Source of the DNA: Sandaracinus amylolyticus
GTDB lineage: Bacteria; Myxococcota_A; Polyangia; Polyangiales; Sandaracinaceae
Assembly: GCF_000737325.1 (NCBI RefSeq)
Contig: NZ_CP011125.1
Coordinates: 4,340,001-4,404,000, forward strand
Direction of reading: 5' to 3'
DNA: 64,000 bases
Each line of letters opens with the position of its first letter. Position 1 is the first letter of the stretch. Position numbers and translations under genes: made by a program. The notes under the pieces are model-generated. The model was not told the DNA's origin. It searched no databases and saw only the letters and a list, made by a program, of their open reading frames with translations. Positions 8,057-16,907 of the stretch are shown in pieces.

Positions 8057-10156
8057 TCAGGGTGCGGGGATCGCCGGCGCACCGGCCGCCGCGGACTCCA
8101 GGAACCCGCGGATACGCGCCTGCGCGCTCGTGTCGTCGAACACTGCGAAGTGCCCCTCCGACGGATACTGCAGCAGCCCGGCCGTCGCCTGCCCGCCCGC
8201 GACGTTCGCGCTCACCGCGCCGCTCACGGCCGCGATGCCGAGCAGACGGTGCGCCGGGATGCTGCGCGCCACCGGCTCGACCTGCGGCACGCGCATCGAC
8301 GTCGCGAGCGCCTCGATCGATCCCGGCGGCGAGAACTCGTCCATCAGGCCCTCGGTCGAGAGCACGCTCTTCGGCGCGAACCCCGGTCGCGGCGACGCGA
8401 ACGCGAGGTGCCCGAAGTTCGAGCCGTCGCTCGCGTCGATCCACGACTGCACCAGCGTGATCACCGGATGCTCGAAGCCGAAGTGCTCCGACTCGAACGC
8501 ATCCTGCACCGACACGCCCGGGAGCTGGAGCGCCACGCGCACGACGTCGGGGATCGAGATCGGCTCTTCCTTCTCGAGCAGCGCGTACGCGAGCACCGCG
8601 CTGCCCGCGCTGATCACCGCCGCGCTCACTCCGTCGTCGATGCCCAGATAGACCGGCCCGACGAGCCCGCCCTGCGAGTGCCCGAAGAAGAACACGCGCT
8701 CGGGGTCGAAGCGGATCTCGCGCCCGGCGCGATCGGCGACGCGCATCGGCACCACGAGCCCGGGCACGACGCGCGCTTGCTGCACGATGTCGAGCGCGCT
8801 CTGGCGGTTGTTGTCGCGCGCGGCGTCGGGGTTCTGGATGTTGAAGAAGAGGATCTCCGGCGAGCCCCCGGTCGGGTTGCGCGCGCCGTGGTGGATCTGA
8901 TCGATGCCCATCGTCGCGATGCCCGCCGCCGCGAGTCGCGTGCCCGTGCCGTCGTCGATGAACGAGCGATAGTCGCCGCCGGTCCCGTGCGCGTAGAGCA
9001 CCAGCGGATAGCCGCTCTCCGGCATTTCGCCGAGCGGCACCGTCAGCGCGAAGCGCGCGTCGTACTCGCCGTGCACGACGGGCTCGCCGTCGGCGCCGGG
9101 CTCCATCGCGCCGCCCTGGGACGCGTAGGGCAGCTCGCCCTCCTGGAAGATCGGCACCGGCCCGTACGTGCCGCGGAGCTCGGTGTACGACGCGCGATCG
9201 ACGCGCATCCACGTCGCGTCGCGCGGCGTCGGCGCGGGATACTCCGCGTGCATCCAGTCGCGGAACAGCGCGAGCTCGGCGACGGGATCGTGCGTCGTGA
9301 ACACCGCGAGCGAGAGCACGTCGTCGGTCGCGATCCCGGCCTCGGCGAGCGCATCGAGCGCGGGCTGGTACGTCGCGCGCGCCGTCTCGATCGTCGCGTC
9401 GCCGCCGCCCGCGATCATCGCCTCGAGATCGGTGTCGCGCGCGAGCGTCTCGCCGGTCGTGGCGCGCACGCGACGCGTGACCACCGCGGCGTAGCGGCGC
9501 CCGCCCGCGAGCGGGATGCCGTGCACCGGCCGCAGCGCGATCGAGCTCGCGGGCCAGAAGATCGTCGCGCGCTCGTTCGCGACGACGACCATCGGATGCC
9601 GCTCGAGGTACGTGTCGCTCTCGGGATCGAGATCGACGACGAACACGCTCGCGTCCTCGCGCACGCTGGCCTCGGGGCTCACGGGCAGGCTCGCGGGATC
9701 GATCGCGCGCGAGAAGCGGAAGTAGATCGCGCCGTTCGTCCCGAAGCCGCGCAGCCGCGCGGTGGCCGCGTCGACGTAGCGCTGCACGAGGCGATTGCCG
9801 CGCGGGTTCGGGAACGTGCGCACGTCGATCGTGCCCTCGCTCGTGCGACGGAGATCGCTCGGCCACGGCAGATCCAGGAGCGGCTCGTCGCCGGTGCGCG
9901 GCACCTCGAAGATCGCGCGCGGCGGTCCGGCGTCGGGCGCGCCTGCGTCGACCGCGGGCGTCGACGCGTCGGCGTCGTCGAGCGGCGCGGGCCCGCACGC
10001 GACCGAGAGCGTCGCGAGCGCGAGCGCCATCGCGAGCCGGAGCTTCGCCGCGCAGCGCTCGCTCGCGCCGTGTCGTCGCTCGTCGCGGGCTGGACGGCGA
10101 TCGCACGACGAACGCCTGCACCGCGCCGCGAGCGCTCGAAAAGCCAAGGCCTCCAT
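8057..10156 (-). CDS. Secreted alpha/beta-hydrolase lipoprotein (lipase/esterase-like)
   Basis: A large exported protein of about 650-700 residues. A lipoprotein signal (LRLAMALALATLSVAC) precedes a Pro/Asp/Ala linker. The N-terminal region (IFEVPRTGDEPLLDLPWPSD) resembles bacterial virulence-factor lipase N-terminal domains. The C-terminal alpha/beta-hydrolase part has YAHGTGGDYRSF (oxyanion region) and FFFGHSQGGLVGP, where Ser is the nucleophile in GHSQG, and an EGHFAVF His near the end. The start is uncertain: ATG 10156 gives an unusually long n-region, while ATG 10030 gives a signal peptide lacking positive charge. Neither has a good Shine-Dalgarno. The substrate is unknown, probably an ester. 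Confidence 0.8.
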   Translation of the reverse strand: MEALAFRALAARCRRSSCDRRPARDERRHGASERCAAKLRLAMALALATLSVACGPAPLDDADASTPAVDAGAPDAGPPRAIFEVPRTGDEPLLDLPWPSDLRRTSEGTIDVRTFPNPRGNRLVQRYVDAATARLRGFGTNGAIYFRFSRAIDPASLPVSPEASVREDASVFVVDLDPESDTYLERHPMVVVANERATIFWPASSIALRPVHGIPLAGGRRYAAVVTRRVRATTGETLARDTDLEAMIAGGGDATIETARATYQPALDALAEAGIATDDVLSLAVFTTHDPVAELALFRDWMHAEYPAPTPRDATWMRVDRASYTELRGTYGPVPIFQEGELPYASQGGAMEPGADGEPVVHGEYDARFALTVPLGEMPESGYPLVLYAHGTGGDYRSFIDDGTGTRLAAAGIATMGIDQIHHGARNPTGGSPEILFFNIQNPDAARDNNRQSALDIVQQARVVPGLVVPMRVADRAGREIRFDPERVFFFGHSQGGLVGPVYLGIDDGVSAAVISAGSAVLAYALLEKEEPISIPDVVRVALQLPGVSVQDAFESEHFGFEHPVITLVQSWIDASDGSNFGHLAFASPRPGFAPKSVLSTEGLMDEFSPPGSIEALATSMRVPQVEPVARSIPAHRLLGIAAVSGAVSANVAGGQATAGLLQYPSEGHFAVFDDTSAQARIRGFLESAAAGAPAIPAP

Positions 10157-10299
10157 CCCGCGACACTGTACCGCTTGTCGCCTCCGCGACTCCACAGGGG
10201 TCCATTTCCCATTCGCGCGCGGGGGAATCCGATCCGCTCCTTGACGCTCGTGGCGCTGCGCCACCATAGTTCCCGCACTTTTCACGAGGGAATCTCCGG

Positions 10300-11463
10300 A
10301 TGGCCAGGACGTACGCCGATCTGCTGCAGGACGTGAAGGGCTCGGTGCAGCAGGTCTCGCTCGAGGAGATGAAGCGCCGGCTCGAGGCGCGCGAAGGATA
10401 CGTCTTCGTGGACGTGCGCGAGAAGGACGAGTGGCGGCAGGGCTACGTGCCCGGCGCGCTGCACGTGCCGCGCGGCTTCCTCGAGATGCAGGCGGAGTCG
10501 AAGCTCCCGGACAAGAAGGCGAAGATCGTCGTGTACTGCGCGGGCGGCGTGCGCAGCGCGTTCGCCGCGAAGACGCTCGCGGAGCTCGGCTACCAGCACG
10601 TCGAGAGCGCGAACCCCGGCTTCGTGCGCTGGAAGGATCTCGGCTATCCGCTCGAGAAGCCCGCGGAGCTCACGCCCGCGCAGCTCGATCGCTACTCGCG
10701 CCACATCCTCCTGCCCGAGGTCGGCGAGCGCGGGCAGGAGCGCCTGCTCAACGCGCGCGTGCTGCTGCTCGGCGCGGGCGGTCTCGGATCGCCGGCCGCG
10801 CTCTACCTCGCGGCGGCGGGCGTCGGCACGATCGGCATCATCGACAACGACGCGGTCGACGCGTCGAACCTGCAGCGTCAGGTGCTCCACGGCACCGATC
10901 GCGTCGGCACGCCGAAGGTCGAGAGCGCCGCGCGCACGATGCAGAACCTCAACCCCGACGTGAAGGTGATCCCCTTCCAGTCGCGGCTCACGAGCGCGAA
11001 CGTCGACGAGGTGTTCGATCACGGCTGGGACGTGATCGTCGACGGCCTCGACAACTTCCCGACGCGCTACCTCGTGAACGACGCGAGCGTCTGGAAGAAG
11101 ATCCCGGTCGTCCACGGATCGATCTTCCGCTTCGACGGACAGGTCACGACGTTCTGGCCCGAGAAGGGCCCGTGTTATCGCTGCCTCTATCCGGAGCCGC
11201 CGCCCGCGCACCTCGCGCCGAGCTGCGCGGAGGCGGGCGTGCTCGGGATCCTCCCCGGCGTGATCGGGACCATCCAGGCGACCGAGGCGATCAAGATCAT
11301 CCTCGGCAAGGGCGAGCCGCTCGTCGGCCGCCTGCTGACGTACGACTCGATGAAGATGCAGTTCCGCACGCTGAAGCTGCGTCGCGATCCCGAGTGCCCG
11401 GTCTGCGGATCGAGCCCGACGATCCACGAGTACATCGACTACGAAGGCTTCTGCGCGCGATAG
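10300..11463 (+). CDS. moeB: Rhodanese-MoeB fusion (sulfur-carrier adenylyltransferase)
   Basis: A 387-residue E1-like enzyme that adenylates the C-terminal glycine of a sulfur-carrier protein (MoaD- or ThiS-type) in molybdopterin or thiamine/cysteine synthesis. Residues about 15-115 form a rhodanese domain with the persulfide-forming Cys80 in VVYCAGGVRSAF. Residues about 125-387 form the ThiF/MoeB domain: RYSRHILLPEVG, ATP-binding GAGGLGSP at 158-165, then two zinc CxxC pairs, CYRC and CPVC. The domain order is rhodanese first, the reverse of MOCS3/MoeZ. No MoaD, MoaE or ThiS gene is adjacent, so the partner carrier cannot be read from context. Confidence 0.9.
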   Translation: MARTYADLLQDVKGSVQQVSLEEMKRRLEAREGYVFVDVREKDEWRQGYVPGALHVPRGFLEMQAESKLPDKKAKIVVYCAGGVRSAFAAKTLAELGYQHVESANPGFVRWKDLGYPLEKPAELTPAQLDRYSRHILLPEVGERGQERLLNARVLLLGAGGLGSPAALYLAAAGVGTIGIIDNDAVDASNLQRQVLHGTDRVGTPKVESAARTMQNLNPDVKVIPFQSRLTSANVDEVFDHGWDVIVDGLDNFPTRYLVNDASVWKKIPVVHGSIFRFDGQVTTFWPEKGPCYRCLYPEPPPAHLAPSCAEAGVLGILPGVIGTIQATEAIKIILGKGEPLVGRLLTYDSMKMQFRTLKLRRDPECPVCGSSPTIHEYIDYEGFCAR

Positions 11464-11515
11464 CTCCTCGGGATCGCCACGAGCGCGCCATCACGCGCGA
11501 TCACGATCGCGTGCC

Positions 11516-11752
11516 ATGAGCACACATCGTGATCGCGCGGCGATCGTCGGGCTCGTGACGATGGTCGTCGTCGCATACCTGGGCGCGTACTGCGCCGCGC
11601 GCGCCTCGCACCGACTCGTTCACGAGGTGTCGTTCGACGGCAGCGCGAGCGAGATTCACCGCGTGTGCGCGGGCGACGACGCGACGGTGCTCTGGGAGCT
11701 CCCGTTCGTGCCGCTCGCGCGCATCGAGGGCTGGCTCTGGTACCTCGACTGA
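11516..11752 (+). CDS. Small single-span membrane protein, unknown
   Basis: A 78-residue protein with one N-terminal hydrophobic segment (AIVGLVTMVVVAYLGAYCAA, about residues 9-28) and a short soluble tail ending in ARIEGWLWYLD. It could be a membrane-anchored protein or an uncleaved signal. I recognise no family. It starts 52 bp after moeB and ends 17 bp before the Uma2-like gene's GTG, so the three may be cotranscribed. Codon usage matches the neighbours, which supports it being real. Confidence 0.6.
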   Translation: MSTHRDRAAIVGLVTMVVVAYLGAYCAARASHRLVHEVSFDGSASEIHRVCAGDDATVLWELPFVPLARIEGWLWYLD

Positions 11753-11769
11753 CGCGCTATCATTCGCCC

Positions 11770-12603
11770 GTGAGCCGCGACGTCGATCCCCGTGCGGAGG
11801 AGCCCCCTCGCGCGCCTCCTCAGGACGCGTGGGACGGCATGTCGAGCGCGGAGCGCGCCGCCGTCGTCGAGTCCCTGCCCGCGGCGATGACCGACGCCGA
11901 GATGTCGCCGCCCGAAGGTGACGCGCACTACGACGCGAAGAACGACGCGCGCGAGACGTTGCGCGAGTGGTTCCGCCGGCTCGGCAAGAGCGTCTACGTC
12001 GCGGCGGAGCTGACGACCTACTACCCCGACGAGCCTCGCTTCGCGCCCGACGTGCTGGTCGTGCGCGACGTCGAGGTGCGCGAGTGGATGAAGTGGGTCG
12101 TGAGCGCCGAAGGGAAGGGCCTCGACTGGGTGCTCGAGGTCCACGTCGGCGGCGACCGCAAGAAGGACGCGGAGCGCAACGTGGCGCGGTACGCGCGCCT
12201 CGGCATCCCCGAGTACTTCGTCTACGACCGCGCTCGCCAGCGGCTCGCCGGGTTCCGGCTGCCTTCGCCGAGCGCGCGCGCCTACGTGCCGATCGTGCCG
12301 CAGCTCGGGCGCTACGCGAGCGAGGTGCTCGAGCTCGACCTCGTGATCGAGGCCCAGCGGCTCCGCTTCTATCGCGCGAGCGCGGAGCTGCTGACCCCGC
12401 GCGATCTCGCGGCCAAGCTCGGCGCGCTCGCCGAGCAGATCGCGGCCGAGCGCGACGCGGAAGCCGAGCGCGCGCGCATCGAGGCCGAGCGTGCGCGCAC
12501 CGAAGCGGAGCGTGCGCGCACCGAAGCGGAGCGCGCGGCTGCGGCGGAAGCGGAGCTCGCGCGACTGCGCGCCGAGATCGACGCGCTGCGCAAGCGGTCC
12601 TGA
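11770..12603 (+). CDS. Uma2-family (DUF820) restriction-endonuclease-like protein with coiled-coil tail
   Basis: A 277-residue protein. The middle part matches the PD-(D/E)XK-like Uma2 fold: ARETLREWFRRLGKSVYVAAE, the acidic FAPDVLVV (Asp), VLEVHVGG (Glu) then DRKKD, and YARLGIPEYFVYD. In this fold the Asp and Glu/Lys residues form a putative nuclease site. Residues from about 215 form a charged coiled coil built from the seven-residue unit ERARTEA. Translation probably starts at GTG 11770; ATG 11839 is an alternative. The genes are common and multicopy in cyanobacteria and myxobacteria, and their role is unclear. It ends three bases before the convergent SGNH gene. Confidence 0.85.
   Translation: MSRDVDPRAEEPPRAPPQDAWDGMSSAERAAVVESLPAAMTDAEMSPPEGDAHYDAKNDARETLREWFRRLGKSVYVAAELTTYYPDEPRFAPDVLVVRDVEVREWMKWVVSAEGKGLDWVLEVHVGGDRKKDAERNVARYARLGIPEYFVYDRARQRLAGFRLPSPSARAYVPIVPQLGRYASEVLELDLVIEAQRLRFYRASAELLTPRDLAAKLGALAEQIAAERDAEAERARIEAERARTEAERARTEAERAAAAEAELARLRAEIDALRKRS
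12448..12540 (+). repeat. In-frame 21-bp tandem repeat within the Uma2-like gene
   Basis: Units at 12466-12486, 12487-12507 and 12508-12528 are 21 bp each; the second and third are identical and the first differs slightly. Degenerate partial units flank them (12448-12465 and from 12529). Each unit encodes one heptad (ERAR-T/I-EA) of the coiled coil, so copy-number change would alter coil length without shifting the frame. Confidence 0.85.
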
Positions 12604-12606
12604 CGA

Positions 12607-13932
12607 TCACTCTGCGTCGTAGCCCTCGAGCAGCGCGGCTTCGAGCACCTCCGCGAGGCGTCGGTGCGCGTGCCACGTGAGGTGCACGTGGTCCTCGCGC
12701 GCGAACGGCGGATCCGACGCGACCCACTCGAGCATCGACATCGGGCCGCCCATGAACGCGACGAGGTCGAAGAAGCCGCAGCCGTGCTCGGCCGCGACGC
12801 GTCGCTGCACGTCGATCACGCCCTGCGTCAGCGGGCGCGGCCCCCACGTCCCGTCGGCCTGCGCGAGCGGTCGGTCGCTCGGTCCGATCAGCAGGCACGA
12901 CGCCTGCGGTGCGGTGCCGCGCACCCGACGCACCACGCGCCGCAGGTCGCTCTCGTAGCGGCGCAGCGGCACGTCGACGTCCTCGCTCTCGTTGGTGCCG
13001 TACGCGAGCACGACGAGATCGGGACGCCGCCGCCGCAGGTGCTCGCGATACAGCGCGTCGTCCCAGCGCAGGTGCGAGCGCGCGCGCGACCCCGGGATGC
13101 CGAGCGTGTCCAGCACCACGCCCGATCGATCGCGCTCCATCGCGACGCCGAAGACACGCACCGGCGCGTCGTCCATCGCGCGCACCGTCACGCGATGCGC
13201 GCCGTCGCGCACCCGGAAGCGCGCGTATCCGGCGTGCGTCGCCTCGGCGTCGGTGTCGACCACCGCGGCGGGCCGATCGTCGATGCGCACCTCGAAGCGA
13301 CCGCCACCCGGCTGCTCCAGGAAGAACACCTCGTAGCTGCCGACGTGGCGCGGCCCGGTCTCGGCGCGCGCGGTGTCGAGGCTCGCCCACGCGCCGCCTG
13401 CCTGCGACTCGACGGCGTACCCGGCGAGCCCGTAGCGCTCGCCGACCGGCCCGCGATCCCCGCGGAGCACGCGCCACGCGCCGCCCGAGTCGGCGTGCGC
13501 CGCGCGATGGTTCCATCCGCGGAACGGCTTCACCGGGCTCACGAACCCCGGGCCCGCATCGCCGAAGCGCTCCTGGAGCGCGCGCCGCAGCATCCCCGCG
13601 TACTCGTCGCCCGCGGTGTGCGAGGCGCCCCAGACGACGATGCGCGCCTGGCCCTCGTGGGCCTCGGCGCGACGCAGCGCCGCGTGGAAGCGCGCGAGCG
13701 CGCGGCCCGACGCATCGTCGATCGCGATCGCGCGACCGAGGCGCGGGAGCTCGCGCTCCGGCGCGGAGACGGGTCGCGCGGGCGCGCGCTCCGCCGCGGC
13801 GAAGAGCTCTCCGCGGAAGGCGAGCAGCGCGCCGACGAACACCAGGACGGCCGGCACCGCGAGGCGTCTCGCGCGCCGGAGACGAGCGCGACGGGACGCG
13901 TCGGTCGCGAGGAGCGAGCGAAGCGATCGCAA
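12607..13932 (-). CDS. Membrane-anchored SGNH/GDSL-type hydrolase
   Basis: A protein of about 441 residues. An Arg-rich cytoplasmic start is followed by one transmembrane segment (LAVPAVLVFVGALLAF, about residues 25-40) and an extracytoplasmic SGNH hydrolase. Block I is VVWGASHTAGDEY (Ser nucleophile), block III is LAYGTNESEDV (Gly-Thr-Asn) and block V is EDHVHLTWHAH (Asp-x-x-His). Such proteins often deacetylate or acetylate envelope polysaccharides. No ATG or GTG is suitably placed, so TTG 13932 is my best start, with GAGG very close upstream; a later GTG would remove the charged n-region. It is convergent with the Uma2-like gene, three bases apart. Confidence 0.8.
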   Translation of the reverse strand: MRSLRSLLATDASRRARLRRARRLAVPAVLVFVGALLAFRGELFAAAERAPARPVSAPERELPRLGRAIAIDDASGRALARFHAALRRAEAHEGQARIVVWGASHTAGDEYAGMLRRALQERFGDAGPGFVSPVKPFRGWNHRAAHADSGGAWRVLRGDRGPVGERYGLAGYAVESQAGGAWASLDTARAETGPRHVGSYEVFFLEQPGGGRFEVRIDDRPAAVVDTDAEATHAGYARFRVRDGAHRVTVRAMDDAPVRVFGVAMERDRSGVVLDTLGIPGSRARSHLRWDDALYREHLRRRRPDLVVLAYGTNESEDVDVPLRRYESDLRRVVRRVRGTAPQASCLLIGPSDRPLAQADGTWGPRPLTQGVIDVQRRVAAEHGCGFFDLVAFMGGPMSMLEWVASDPPFAREDHVHLTWHAHRRLAEVLEAALLEGYDAE

Positions 13933-14039
13933 GGCCTCGAGTGTATGTGCCCGGCGCGCCGCCGAGCAAGCCAGAGCACGCGTTTTGCCCTGTATTTCTC
14001 GGCGTTCGCGATGCGACGAGCCGTCGATCGGGATGCGGC

Positions 14040-14645
14040 TCAGTCGGTGCGCAGCGCGTCCTCGAGCCAGTCGAGCACCGACTGGGTGTCGCGGTGCAGC
14101 TCGCTCGGGTAGACGAGCGTGTCGGTCCGCTCCACCACCGGCTGTCCCGCGGTGAGGTCGAGGCGCTGGCGGATGCGCGCGACGAGCGGATCGAGCGCCG
14201 CCGGGACGATGCGCGGCAGCAGCATCGCGACGCGACGTCGATACAGCGTGACCATGTCGGAGCGCCGCAGCTTCTCGACGACGTGCTCCACCGCGGCCGA
14301 GTACACGCCGGGCTCGGGCTCGTTCTCGAGACGCAGCACGACGAGCGCGAAGCTCTCGCCGTATCGCTCCGCGTACGCGCACTGCTCGCGCACGCGCTTG
14401 CGCAGGTAGCGACCCTCGACGATGCGCTCCTGGGCGCGGGCGCCCTGGACCGCGACCTCGAGGATGTCGCGTAGGTCTTCGACCGAGAGCGCGGCCCCGG
14501 GGAGGAGATCGCGCGCGATCGAAGCGAGCCGACGAGCGAACTGCTGCGCCAGCACCGGGTCGCGCCGGAGGTCCTCGAGCTCCGCCTTCTCGAGAGAGTG
14601 CGGGTCGAGCCCCAGACGCTTGGCCGCCTCGGTGACGGTCGTCAT
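14040..14645 (-). CDS. Degenerate GGDEF-like domain protein
   Basis: A 201-residue cytoplasmic protein. The C-terminal half has the pattern of a diguanylate-cyclase fold: LRKRVREQCAYAERYGESF, then ALVVLRLENEP, then VVEKLRRSDMVTLYRRRVAM and LLPRIVPAALDPLVARIRQ. The position expected to carry GGDEF reads LYRRRVAML, so c-di-GMP synthesis is unlikely and a binding or scaffolding role is more plausible. The N-terminal 75 residues are helical. The ATG at 14645 is chosen because the upstream reading frame runs through a terminator-like hairpin. The family assignment is from my reading of the pattern only. Confidence 0.68.
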   Translation of the reverse strand: MTTVTEAAKRLGLDPHSLEKAELEDLRRDPVLAQQFARRLASIARDLLPGAALSVEDLRDILEVAVQGARAQERIVEGRYLRKRVREQCAYAERYGESFALVVLRLENEPEPGVYSAAVEHVVEKLRRSDMVTLYRRRVAMLLPRIVPAALDPLVARIRQRLDLTAGQPVVERTDTLVYPSELHRDTQSVLDWLEDALRTD

Positions 14646-14767
14646 CGCGTGGAGCGACGGTACCAGAGCCGTCCGCGTCTTGCGAGGGTACGTCTCACCT
14701 TCGCGGCGACCCGAGCCCTTCGCGGGCCGGCGAACGCGTCTGTCCGCGGGAGACTGGCCTTTTCTGA

Positions 14768-14808
14768 CCAAAAAACGCGTCTGGCCCCGGGCCAGACACG
14801 TTTTTTGG
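14768..14808 (-). terminator. Bidirectional intrinsic terminator, 19-bp stem
   Basis: Arms 14768-14786 and 14790-14808 pair over 19 positions with one mismatch (C14778/A14798) around a 3-nt loop. The core is GTCTGGCC/GGCCAGAC and each outer end carries six A or six T, so either strand transcribes a GC-rich stem followed by a U tract. It sits 78 bp after the minus-strand gene ending at 14887 and before the next start at 14645, so it probably terminates the former. Confidence 0.85.
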
Positions 14809-14886
14809 TGCGAAATCGAGGATCGCCGCGCGCCCGGACCGTCCTTCGCCCGGAGACGCGCGCAGGTCCCCGAGATCACGCGGTTT

Positions 14887-15636
14887 TCAGGAGCTGGGCG
14901 GGGGCTCTTCGGGACCGGCGAGTGTCCCGGCGCGGCGCCCCGACGGGCGCATGCGCGCCGCGAGGTCGTCGAGGCCGGCGGCGCGCGCGAGCGCTGCGAG
15001 CAGGCCCGCGAGCCGCGGGAAGCCGTGATCGTGCGCGTCCATCGCGGCGTTCTTCGCCAGCTGGGTGGCGTCGGCCTCCTTCTCCTCGCGCGTCACGTCG
15101 GCGAGCGCGGCGCCGAGCGCGTCGAGGGGCTCGCGAAGGCGGGCCGCGAGCCGTCGGCGATCGAGCGCGATCGCGTCCGACTCGGGCGCGGGGAGCACCA
15201 CGTCGGCGCGGAGGAGCGCCTCCACGAGCGACTCGCCCTGCAGGCGGAGCTGGTGGGCGTCGCTCGAGGGCGGGTCCCACAGGCCGAGCGCCTGGAGGCC
15301 CGCGTCGCCGTAGTTGCCTTCGACGGTCGCGCGCAGCGCGATGACGATCCGGCGCACGGTCGCGGCCGCTTCGTCGCGGCGCGTGCGGGGCGCGGCGTCG
15401 TCCGCGAGCTCGCGCTCGTGGGTGCGATCGGCCGCGGTGAGATCGCCGGCGAGCGCGGCGACGCGGCGACCGACGAGCTCGAGCAGGAACCCGACGTCGG
15501 GCATGCGCTCGCCGCGCTCGAGGTACGGCGAGAGCGTGGCTGTGATGGCGGCCTCGACGGCGGCGCGGTGCTGGGTGATCGCGGCGACGACGGCGCGCGC
15601 GGACTTGTCTCGATCGGCGACCTGCTTGGAGCTCAT
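14887..15636 (-). CDS. Alanine-rich helical protein, unknown
   Basis: A 249-residue cytoplasmic protein of mostly amphipathic helices, rich in Ala, Arg, Asp and Glu, with a Pro/Ser-rich end. No signal peptide, membrane segment or known motif is visible. The start at 15636 (MSSKQVADRDKSARAVV) is chosen because GGGAGGG lies about six bases upstream; a second in-frame ATG seven codons earlier lacks this. A strong terminator hairpin lies downstream. A four-helix-bundle fold is plausible, but no function can be assigned. Confidence 0.78.
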   Translation of the reverse strand: MSSKQVADRDKSARAVVAAITQHRAAVEAAITATLSPYLERGERMPDVGFLLELVGRRVAALAGDLTAADRTHERELADDAAPRTRRDEAAATVRRIVIALRATVEGNYGDAGLQALGLWDPPSSDAHQLRLQGESLVEALLRADVVLPAPESDAIALDRRRLAARLREPLDALGAALADVTREEKEADATQLAKNAAMDAHDHGFPRLAGLLAALARAAGLDDLAARMRPSGRRAGTLAGPEEPPPSS

Positions 15637-15702
15637 GGCTGCCCTCCCGCGCGACATCGTAGCGGGTCGCGCAACCCGGCCGGCGCGCGGGAGGACGGCG
15701 CC

Positions 15703-16881
15703 TCAGGGCTCGCGCGGCGACGCGGCGTTCTGCGGGTCGCGTACGGTGCGCACGACGAAGTCCGAGGTGTTGTCGCCGGTGTCGTAGCCGTTGCCGGCGA
15801 GCTCGTCCTCGCCGCCCGCGCTCATCGACTCGGTGGTCGACGTGCCGCGCGCGCGGCGCTCGATCGACAGCGTGGCCGACGTGATCGTGACGGCCGCGCC
15901 CTCGGCCTCGGTGACGGCCGTCGTTCCGGTGCGCCAGCCGAGCGCGTCGATGCGCGTCGCGCGATCGGCGAGCGTGAGGAGGATGCTGCCGCTCGTCGCG
16001 AGCCCCTGGCCCCAGCGCATCGTGACGTCCGGCGCGACCGTGCCGGTGTAGTTCGCGCTCGCCATCAGGAGGTAGCCGTGGGGCAGGATCACGGTGCCGG
16101 TCGGGATCACGATGCGATCGGAGACCGAGCCGCTCGCCGACGCGTAGCGCACGACGAGGCCGCCGACGTCGACCGGCATCTCGCTGCGGTTGTAGAGCTC
16201 GACGAGCTCGTCGCTGCCGGCGTTCGCGCCGGGCGGCCCCTGCGGCGAGACCTCGGAGATCACCACGAGGCCGATGCACGCCGCGCTGGTGCACGGGACG
16301 GCCATGCCGGCGTCGATGCTGCCGCCGTCGTGGCCCGCGTCGGTCGCGCCACCGTCGACGCCGCCGTCGTCGACCGACGCGTCGATCGTGCCGGCGTCGA
16401 CGTCGCCGGCGTCCGTCACGCCCGCGTCGCTGCCCGCGTCGGGCATGCCGGCGTCCGCTTCGCCGCCGCCGGCGCAGCGGCCGGCCGTGCAGTCGACGCC
16501 CTCCTCGCAGATCACGCCGAGGCAGTCGCGCGTGAACGTCACGATCACGCGCCGCGTGGCGTCGCGCTGGAACGACGTGCCGACCACGCGGCGCACGACG
16601 GGCTCGCCCGCCTTGAGGCCCGTGACCGTGATCGTCAGCGAGCCCATGCGCTCGTTCTCGGGCGGGACGATCGTCAGCGAGTGCGGCCACGTCTCCTGGA
16701 TCGCGTGGCGGCTGTCGATGCGTCCGCCGTGCTCCGAGACCGCCTCGAAGCGCAGCTCGTCGACGTCCTCGGGCGCGTTGAGGTCCGCGGACGTGACCTC
16801 GACGAGGATCGCGGTGCGATCGGCGGTACACGCGGCGAGCAGCAGCGCGAGGATCGCGAAGGGAAGAGCGCGCATCGACAT
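15703..16881 (-). CDS. Lamin-tail-domain lipoprotein with Cys-rich module
   Basis: A 392-residue exported lipoprotein. The signal peptide MSMRALPFAILALLLAAC ends at Cys18. An Ig-like beta region (about residues 25-115) is followed by a short Cys cluster (CLGVICEEGVDCTAGRC), a linker of about 60 residues rich in DAG repeats, and a C-terminal lamin-tail domain opening with GLVVISEVSPQG then ELVELYNRSEMPVDVGG. The architecture parallels the LTD lipoprotein at 7234-8001. ATG 16881 or the ATG two codons later (16875) may be used. It starts 26 bp after the thiD stop, same strand, so the genes may share a transcript. Function is unknown, perhaps surface adhesion. Confidence 0.85.
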   Translation of the reverse strand: MSMRALPFAILALLLAACTADRTAILVEVTSADLNAPEDVDELRFEAVSEHGGRIDSRHAIQETWPHSLTIVPPENERMGSLTITVTGLKAGEPVVRRVVGTSFQRDATRRVIVTFTRDCLGVICEEGVDCTAGRCAGGGEADAGMPDAGSDAGVTDAGDVDAGTIDASVDDGGVDGGATDAGHDGGSIDAGMAVPCTSAACIGLVVISEVSPQGPPGANAGSDELVELYNRSEMPVDVGGLVVRYASASGSVSDRIVIPTGTVILPHGYLLMASANYTGTVAPDVTMRWGQGLATSGSILLTLADRATRIDALGWRTGTTAVTEAEGAAVTITSATLSIERRARGTSTTESMSAGGEDELAGNGYDTGDNTSDFVVRTVRDPQNAASPREP

Positions 16882-16907
16882 GCGCGCCGATGGTAGCGCG
16901 GCTCGCG

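Noticed and set aside
14598-15344. Plus-strand gene through the terminator region
   Set aside because: It reads across the 19-bp hairpin and antisense to the minus-strand genes, with Arg-rich shadow composition.
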